A stretch of DNA of 64,000 nucleotides, from assembly GCF_965363235.1 (NCBI RefSeq), contig NC_134839.1:73867410-73931409 (forward strand), given 5' to 3'. The position numbers and the translations under genes were made by a program. This DNA is from Mytilus galloprovincialis. Its lineage: Eukaryota > Mollusca > Bivalvia > Mytilida > Mytilidae. A model generated the notes under the pieces. It had not been told where the DNA came from and made no database searches. It saw nothing but the letters and a program-made list of their open reading frames with translations. Below, piece by piece: positions 57,228 to 64,000 of the stretch (position 1 is its first letter; each line of letters opens with the position of its first letter).

Positions 57228-60085
57228 TAAAAACCAATTGTTCAGAGAACAATTGAAGGTCTTTCCACCAGTTAATATCTATTTTGATATTAAAATATTA
57301 AAAATCAGTCTAAAATGTCAGTTCATATGGCTTTATGATATATAGATATGAATTTAAAGCAAAGGTCAAAATCTAGAACGTCAAATTAACCTATGACCTT
57401 GACCTCAATTTCAAGGTCACCAACTGAGGATCTCAAGTCAAAAGACCCTAGGTCTCTAATATGTATGGTTAGTAAGTTATATCACTTTACATATAATTTT
57501 AGATATGATAGGGGCGAAAACTCCCATTCATTGTCTACGCACCCTTTCAACTAAAATTATTAAGTTACGACATGTCGCAACTTACAATTTAGTCAAAATT
57601 ATTTGTCGATATCTTATAAGGTTAATGAAAATGAGTGAAAATAAGCCAAATTCAAAAGTTAGAATATGACCTTGACCTTTGACCTTGACCTAATTTTCAT
57701 TTTTTTGGACCAAGGACCTCAAATCAAAAGATCCTAGGTCTCTATCACTTATGGTTTACAAGATAAAAATGCATATCACTTATATCAAATGCATAAGGGG
57801 AAATAACTCTCATATGGAGTGTTCATATCGCTTCGGTCAAAATAGGACAAATCATGAGAAGGATATAACGAGCAATTTTGTAAAATAAATTTGTCGTAAT
57901 CTTTTACGGTTGCGAAGGAGTCGTGGACACAAGGAAAACAGTGTTTGGGGAGATAACTCCTACAAAGAAAAGTATTCGGTTACGCATGGTAAATTTCAAA
58001 AGCGCAAAAACTGTTCGATATCATATACCAAATATCTAAGCGACATATTGAGAAACAAATGTTTATCGCAAGAACAGAATTTGGCGGAAGAAAAAAAAAA
58101 TAATCAGAAGAAAAACAATAGGTCTTTCCACAGAAAAGTGGAAAGACCTAATAATAATAATAAAAATAATAATAATAATACAATCTCTATCTTAATATAC
58201 GCGTATTTTATAGGGTAGCTTGTTTTGATATAACCACCTTTATAGAAGTGCATATACGTTGAAAGTGTACATTTATTCGTGTACATTAACATTGTTGATT
58301 TTTAATTTTCTTCGGAAAATTATTCTCAATTTTATTAGTTTTCTCTATGCCAATCACACGTAATCACCTTATGTTCATAACAAGTGATGAGTGACTAAAT
58401 TTAATACATGCAGCCTCCACTATCTGTAACAACTACTTCCCTTGAAACTTAAATAAGAAATAAGACAACACAAAAGTTTGCGTACCTCATCAAATGGTAA
58501 AATCAAAATAAAATCAAAAGCTCAAACACACCAAACGAATTGAAAACAACTGTTATATTCCCGAACATTTTGCAGGTATTTTATTGTGTAAAAGATGATG
58601 AATGAAACCTGGTTGATAACTAGGAATTAAACCTTAACTTGTATGACAGTAACACATCAACCAAACTTTAAACATTGGTATAACAGCTCTAACGGTATCT
58701 TTTGATAAGTTAAACCATGGATATATTATATTGTTAATGTAATATTTTAATGGTAAAAATTTCATATTTGCAAAAAAAAAAACCATTTAATTGAATTGGT
58801 AGCTCTTCGTTTTTGTGTGACGCTTTATCAATTGAATTGTTGGCCCTTCTATTTTGTGTGACGCCTTTTGAATTGAATTGTTCAACATCTGTCTAATCGA
58901 CTCATAAAAAAACGATTCCCTTTCTCGGGCAGGTAATTATCATTTTTGGTCATTATTACAGAGTGATCAATCGATTACAATACTTGACTTACCCGCCTAT
59001 GCTGTTAAGATATCTTTTAACGTTATCCATATCATTTTTAGTTTTGATGATTGCTGGCGTCTCCCCACGGCTACCACATCTAGCCTTTCCATCTTTATAT
59101 TTATCGGAGACTTCGAACAGGTGATAGGTGTAATCGCTTTTACTCAAACCTTAAAACGACATTAGGCAAACCGATAAAGATACATTTCAACACTGTGGGT
59201 TTTTGCTTCGTTTATGATTGTACGAAACCTCAACCTTTTAAATGAATTTGAGATGAAAACTAATATCATCAACCGATTATCTGACACTGATAGAGTTTTG
59301 TTCACAAGGTTAACAATTTAATGATTCATTGACTTCTGATACTTTTGGTGATATTTTCGCTGGTTTGTAACAAGTAACTAAGGTAAAATAACATCATATT
59401 CCCGCACTCAGAACATCTGTTACTTTTTTGTTAACAATGTGTTCCCAATGTTGATAGTGGTAGTGTGCAAATTTAATACTATAGAATATTTTCTATTTTG
59501 GATTTGGTGCATTGTGTCACTTATACACTACAATTTGTATAAAAAGGAATTAAAAATATCCTCCACTTTTGTTTTTATTTGACATTTGTTTTCTTTCGTG
59601 GTTGTTTGTTTAGTTTCGCTTGTAGACAAAGGGTGCAAAAGTTGGCCACTGGTCTGTTCAAATTATCGCTACCAATATTGTGTCCTCGTTTATATATTAT
59701 TTATCTAAATAAATTCGATTAAGCGACGTTTTTTTACTAGAAATAAGAAAAACGAAGGGTGTATCTAGCGATGAAGATTTCATTCCCTAATTTTCGGTTT
59801 GATTTTCAATGCGTAGTTTTCTTTGTTATATTTTGAGGATCTTTGTTTTATTTGTGTTCTTTTTCATTATTCGTTTTTTCTTCACAGATAAATGATCTTT
59901 GCTTACTCCCTTTGTATCTTCTCCCTTTTTGTGATGCCGAATTGTGATTACCATACGCGGGAGTTTTTATTCTATCGATTCTATATTTGCAATTTGAAGC
60001 TCAATAAAATCAAATACTGAAAAGATGACTTACCAAATTGCAGTGAAAACACAAAATGAAGGATGCAAGTGATTTTAACATCCAT
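54635..60085 (-). CDS. C-type lectin-like receptor with mucin stalk and transmembrane anchor (4 exons)
   Basis: Coding segments on the minus strand: 60034-60085, 58993-59149, 56333-56577 and 54635-55335 (52, 157, 245 and 701 nt, 384 residues). All introns are GT-AG and junction phases fit. Residues 1-20 are a signal peptide. About 25-151 is a C-type lectin-like domain with Cys in Lys-Ala-Arg-Cys, a Gly-Glu-Pro-Asn-Cys motif, Glu-Asn-Cys-Val-Arg-Leu, and closing Cys in Tyr-Tyr-Met-Leu-Cys. The Glu-Pro-Asn suggests calcium-sugar binding, but the usual Trp-Asn-Asp partner is absent. About 153-285 is a Thr-rich, probably O-glycosylated stalk. Then come a Cys-Trp-Cys, a helical block, Arg-Thr-Ser-Ala-Pro-Asp-Lys-Arg-Lys-Ser-Ser and one membrane helix (about 355-379). 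The tail of about five residues has no signalling motif. I infer a surface recognition or adhesion receptor; the ligand is unknown. The broken paralogue is at 20878-37440. Confidence 0.88.
55336..56332 (-). other. Lectin gene intron 3
   Basis: 997 bp, GTATGT to CCATTTAG. 55790-55890 resembles the CCAAGTCAGGAATATGACAG interspersed repeat. Confidence 0.8.
56333..56577 (-). CDS. Lectin gene exon 3 (second half of lectin domain)
   Basis: 1 + 81 codons + 1 base between TTTTTTTCAG and GTATGT. Encodes Met-Phe-Ile-Gly-Leu-Leu-Tyr, Trp-Asp-Ser-Gly-Glu-Pro-Asn-Cys, Glu-Asn-Cys-Val-Arg-Leu and Tyr-Tyr-Met-Leu-Cys-Ser-Lys. Homologous to 37208-37440. Confidence 0.92.
57183..57228. repeat. (AAT)n microsatellite
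   Basis: About 15 uninterrupted AAT units, just before the hairpin-ended element. Confidence 0.95.
57257..58149. mobile_element. Element bounded by AGGTCTTTCCAC inverted ends
   Basis: AGGTCTTTCCAC at 57257-57268 pairs with GTGGAAAGACCT at 58138-58149, and the right end also forms a perfect 12-bp-stem hairpin (58120-58149, 6-nt loop). Two related internal blocks (57395-57540 and 57660-57810) share CCTAGGTCTCTA. AAT microsatellites flank both sides. The class is not known to me. Confidence 0.5.
57663..57690. promoter_or_regulatory. Cluster of AGGTCA half-sites
   Basis: On the minus strand, four AGGTCA copies with spacings 0, 1 and 0. The layout matches nuclear-receptor direct repeats but lies inside a repeat, so any function is speculative. 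Confidence 0.25.
58150..58182. repeat. (AAT)n microsatellite
   Basis: Directly follows the right hairpin end of the element at 57257-58149. Confidence 0.9.
58480..58650 (-). repeat. Interspersed repeat (reverse of 36765-37040 type)
   Basis: Shows reversed blocks corresponding to the CAGGAATATG and AAACCTGGTT regions of the family, diverged. Confidence 0.6.
58993..59149 (-). CDS. Lectin gene exon 2 (first half of lectin domain)
   Basis: 2 + 51 codons + 2 bases. Encodes Tyr-Thr-Tyr-His-Leu-Phe-Glu-Val and Lys-Ala-Arg-Cys-Gly-Ser-Arg-Gly-Glu-Thr-Pro-Ala-Ile-Ile, typical of the first alpha-helix and Cys of the fold. Acceptor TTTTAAG, donor GTAAGT. Confidence 0.85.
59150..60033 (-). other. Lectin gene intron 1
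   Basis: 884 bp, GTAAGT to TTTTAAG. AT-rich with no features recognised. Confidence 0.75.
60034..60085 (-). CDS. Lectin gene exon 1 (signal peptide)
   Basis: ATG at 60085. Encodes Met-Asp-Val-Lys-Ile-Thr-Cys-Ile-Leu-His-Phe-Val-Phe-Ser-Leu-Gln-Phe plus one base. The donor GTAAGT follows. The hydrophobic core supports this start. Confidence 0.8.
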
Positions 60086-60666
60086 TACACTGGTTAGTTT
60101 AAATGAAGTAAAATAGGCATCAATCTATCCATTGTCATATGAAAGCAATATATGTCCATGGTTAGAGACCAGGCATATTTTTACAATAATCATGTACTAA
60201 CAAAATCGCAATTTAGCAGTAAGATTTTATTTGCTTTAATGTTGTTACATTAATTTGTACGTCATCTAGCTGTTTGTAGGTATCTTTTGATCAATAGCGG
60301 GATAGATACCTAACATTTGACAACAATTAATAGGTGGATAATTCATAATCAAAATAATTTAACTTTGTTTGAATTGTTCCATTATACAAACTTTTGAATT
60401 AAGCCATTTCATTTGATCGATAAATCTGTAGATCACTAATAGAATAAAATAACACACGATGACTAGTTCCGGTGAACAACACAGTTATATGTGTCTCCGG
60501 ACGTACGATGAAACCGTTCGTAGTTTTACTTAAGTTCAATAAAGCTATGAACATGACCTATGAGTGTTTTCTTTTATTCAAGCATGTTTTTTACTGAAAT
60601 TGGTTGAAGAAGTATTCCAAACAGGCTTGAAAACCTGATGTTTAGTGGTTGTCGTTTGTTGATGGG
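60086..60666. other. Upstream region of the lectin gene
   Basis: Would contain the promoter and 5' untranslated region. On the minus strand an upstream ATG near 60157 opens a short frame that closes before the main ATG. No convincing TATA box was seen. Confidence 0.3.
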
Positions 60667-60890
60667 GTCGTTTTTATATAGATTAGACCGTTTGTTTTCC
60701 TGTTCAAGTGGTATTGCACTAGTCAATTTTGGGACCATACATAGCTGGCTGTTCGGTGTCAGTTTGAGCCCAGGTTCCGTGTTGAAGAAATACTTTGACC
60801 TATAAAAGTTTTCTTTTACAAATTGTGACTTGGATGGAACGTAGTCTCATTGGCACTCATTCCACATCTTCTAACATCTAATAAACCCAA
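60667..60890 (-). repeat. Interspersed repeat, inverted partner of 62320-62530
   Basis: Its reverse complement shares CAAGTCACAATTTGTAAA, TTCAACACGGA and CCGAACAGC with 62320-62530. Confidence 0.75.
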
Positions 60891-62319
60891 AACATCTTCA
60901 ATATGAATTGGAAATGTTATTTATCAATAATCGTAATCAACAATAGAACGCAAATCTGGGTGAACATCAACCTGTCAACAATATAACAACAGCACACAAA
61001 TAACAAGGTTTAATGGTCACTTTACTGTTTTTCTTATCTAACAAATACAGAATGTTTGCAACCACCCACCGTCTTCTCTTGCCAATTTGTTGACTCGTTC
61101 AAGACCGACGATAAAGGGTACGTTATATAATTTCTGTGGATATCCCAAACCTTTAATCCTGTTAGATTCAGTTTACAGGACTTGTCTAGTGGATTCACTG
61201 TTTCCCTCGTCCTTGATTATGCACAACTTGAATGATGAATAATCCGTAATATTTTCGTGTAACTCTTTGGGAATAAGATATCTACTCAAATTTTAAAATT
61301 TGTATGAACTTTAATGCTTTATAACATGGAGGCCTCCGTCAACAGCGTGAACTGATGTACCAAAATGTAAACAATTTTGGATTCAATGATATATTCACCA
61401 TTATTCTAATTTTTCTTTTTGCTGTGTCAACATAATGACTGCATTCAGTAAAATGAGGCAGGTGTTACCCATGAAAGAGGACGAAGTCCCTGTAAATATC
61501 TTTTAAATATATCACGGAATTAAAAATACTGTCTATCTCTGCAGGGGACGACCCTTAAATATACTTTGGGCTAGAGAATATTGTCAGGGTAAGCCACCCG
61601 AAAATTTATTTCTAGTTTATACACAATTATTTCTGAAAATAACTACAGTTAGTGTTGCAGTATGTTCATTATTATCCTGTCTTGCATTAGCTTGCTTTTC
61701 CACTTTTTTAAGACCAGAATATTCATTTTCATTATTTACGTTGCCATTTGTCTTAATAAAATTCAAAAAACTCAATCCGATATTTATATATAATTAATTT
61801 AATCTAAAAGAAAATGGATACCTCAGTCAAACACAGTTAAACTCATTCATAATTTCATGTAGAAATTGAGAATGAGGATTGGTCTTCATTTCAAGTATTT
61901 AGAAAATATACGAAAAATATGATTTCTAATTCCCTTCAAATTGAAAACATCATCCTATTCAACATCTTCTGTCGTCTAAACAACCAATCGTCAGACTCGA
62001 TTTTCCCCAAATATATTAAAATATCTAACCAATCTAACAAACTTTACTCAATTGGTTACAAACAATAAAAAGAAAAAGAACAGCTTTTAGCTATTTGAAT
62101 ATGTCAATTATAAGTTATATTCTTAAAAGTAATAATGATGTATATTTGTTAAATAGCTGATGTTTCTGAACATAGCGGACGACCAATCAATCTCCGATAA
62201 AATAATATTTAAACACAAGACAAGACAAATAGACATGACAAATAAACAAGACATTGAAATTTCTAGTTATAGTCTAACAATGTACTTATTAACCCCGCCA
62301 CATCTTATATATATAGATA
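60891..62319. other. Intergenic, no gene seen
   Basis: AT-rich, no long frame, no recognised repeat. Confidence 0.5.
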
Positions 62320-62530
62320 AAGGAAGATGAGGTACGAGTACCAATGGACAACTCTCCATTCAAGTCACAATTTGTAAATGTAAAAGTACGGTCTTCAACA
62401 CGGAGCCTTGGCTCAAACCGAACAGCAAGCTATAAAGGGCACCGAAAATGACTAGTGTACAACCATGTAAACAGGAAAACCAACGGTCCAAATGATATAA
62501 ATAATGAAACACGAAAAACACTTTTGGACC
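62320..62530 (+). repeat. Interspersed repeat
   Basis: Diverged, oppositely oriented copy of 60667-60890. Confidence 0.75.
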
Positions 62531-62756
62531 GAATTAACAAACGACTACCATTAAACATCATGTTCTTGACTTAGGACAGATGCAAACAAATGCAGCGGGT
62601 TTAAATGTTTTAATATAATTCAACCTGTACCCCTACCTGAAACAATACCATCACAACACAGAAAGACAAACAATAAAATATCAAGTGAAATGGCTTAAGG
62701 GACGACATCAAAAGATCGATGTAGGATAAAAAACTTAAATCAAATACTAGTAGTTT

Positions 62757-62779
62757 GGGGGTTGGGGGGGGGGGGGGGT
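62757..62779. repeat. Poly-G tract
   Basis: GGGGG-TT-G(15 or more) run, a possible quadruplex former. Confidence 0.85.
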
Positions 62780-63368
62780 TAAATTCTGCAAGTTTTGTAT
62801 ATCTAAAATCGATTTTTACATATATCCCTATTGGTAAATCAATTTTTCCAAAAAACTATGTGAATTAAGTTTTTTATCCTACATTGAACTTTTCCATTTC
62901 CATTCTCAAATGTATACACTTAACGAACACATTTGATATATGGCACAATGTAAATACAAATGCTTTTAGGTTGGGTTGTTGCTTTACCACTGATATCTTC
63001 GTTTACTATAATATTAACGACAATCTCTTTTTATGAATACCTTTCAATAGCAAATTATATTCTATTATTTTTTGCATCACGGATGGATGTAAAATATTGG
63101 TGAATGAAATTGATAAATTTAATTTTTATGTTAATAAACTCATCATAGATACCAGGGTTGAAATTTTACATTTGCACCAGACGAATAAATAAATGAGAGT
63201 TTTGGATACTATACTAAAACTATTATGTACTGTACGTAATTAACCACAATTGTATGAATTGGGTAAATAGAGAGTAGACATCAATCAAATCAAGTCCCAT
63301 TTGGATAAAAAAAAATTGTTCAGTTCGGTCACAATACGGATTAAAAGCTATTATAAACAAATTGATAT

Positions 63369-63392
63369 AATATATATATATATATATATATA
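63369..63392. repeat. (AT)n microsatellite
   Basis: About 12 AT units. Confidence 0.9.
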
Positions 63393-63789
63393 AGTGCTTA
63401 TAACAAGTGCTTATGCCAATATGTCTCCTTAATTGTTAGTGCAGTATGTTTATCTGATGAAATTTATAATGGTGGAATCAAACAATGTTTTATTTTTATA
63501 AATGGCTTATAGAAAACTATACAATAGGACTCACCCATTCTTTGTAATTTTCGCGGGGTTAAGGAGATCGAAACCAAAACACAAAGATACACGCCACACA
63601 AAAATAAGCAAATTACGGACGGTAATTCGAATTTAAAATGAAAACAATGAGATAAACATTACATCTCTTTTGTATATTGTACATATATGGTAAGAATGTC
63701 ATTTCTTCTCGGTTCTAAATCTGTTTATTTCTTCTTTGTTTTATATTAAATATTTTAAATGTTTTTTTTTTTTATATTATCTCAGTTTC

Positions 63790-64000
63790 ATAGTAATTAG
63801 GCTTATAACACAATATTGACTGCTGTAGCTCTATTTCGACAATTTTACTTATTTTGTCTGTTTATTTTGTTCACACATTATTTTCAATAATATGGTATTT
63901 TAAGCGACTGTCAAACAAGTGGGACGTGAACTAGCTTTAAAACCAGGTTTTATCCACCATTTTCTACATAAGAAAATGCCTGTACCAAGTCAGGAATATG
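63790..64000 (+). repeat. Interspersed repeat (36765-37040 type), cut by window end
   Basis: Matches 36765-36970 block by block and runs to the last base at the shared CAGGAATATG. Confidence 0.85.

Larger units (their letters stand above)
56578..58992 (-). other. Lectin gene intron 2
   Basis: 2415 bp, GTAAGT to TTTTTTTCAG. Contains (AAT)n microsatellites, a terminal-hairpin element (57257-58149), AGGTCA direct repeats and an interspersed repeat at 58480-58650. Confidence 0.8.
62531..63789. other. Intergenic with simple repeats
   Basis: A G-run (about 62757-62779) and an (AT)n run (63369-63392). 63130-63190 is a fragment with ATCATAGATACCAGGGTTG. No gene. Confidence 0.5.

Noticed and set aside
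57022..57252. Tyr-run frame on the minus strand
   Set aside because: It is the AAT microsatellite translated.

Overview
This is AT-rich animal nuclear DNA, almost certainly from a bivalve and most likely a mytilid mussel. The reasons are the repeat families (several Penelope-like retroelement families with many 3'-end fragments, a BEL/Pao and a Ty3/gypsy element, many short fold-back elements), the small phase-matched exons with GT-AG introns, and the C-type lectin genes. The species call rests on my memory of mussel repeats; everything else is read from the sequence. Most of the window is transposon-derived. No rRNA, tRNA, CRISPR or prokaryotic feature was seen.

The one complete host gene I can assemble is on the minus strand at 54635-60085. 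It has four exons whose splice phases all fit and encodes 384 residues: signal peptide, C-type lectin-like domain, Thr-rich mucin-like stalk, conserved juxtamembrane block, one transmembrane helix and about five cytoplasmic residues. A second copy on the same strand, 20878-37440, is a wrecked paralogue. Its lectin exon has lost the AG acceptor. Its stalk exon carries a stop codon and a 4-base deletion within a 45-bp coding repeat. That exon is also split by a 12.56-kb block of nested transposons.

The block (21031-33590) can be unpeeled by reading frame. A Penelope-like element with its GIY-YIG endonuclease before the reverse transcriptase (permuted order, Naiad-like) inserted in the exon. A second Penelope-like family (22173-24820, opposite strand) inserted in its reverse transcriptase. 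A TGTTACAG-ended element with a 4-bp TATC duplication (25913-32296, Ginger-like) inserted in its linker region. A BEL/Pao element with identical 560-bp LTRs (26258-31284), encoding only Gag and protease, then inserted in that.

Layout: 1-8400 repeats, including a 728-bp tandem duplication at 5264-6718; 8410-15200 mostly unassigned, with one orphan exon at 10886-11074; 15200-18500 a decayed Penelope-like copy split by a 2.18-kb Harbinger-like transposon; 18642-19750 a fold-back element; 20878-37440 the broken lectin paralogue with its nested block; 39883-47395 a young but disabled Ty3/gypsy element; 48413-48798 a 46-bp minisatellite; 49936-52975 small repeats; 54635-60085 the intact lectin gene; 60086-64000 repeats and unassigned sequence.
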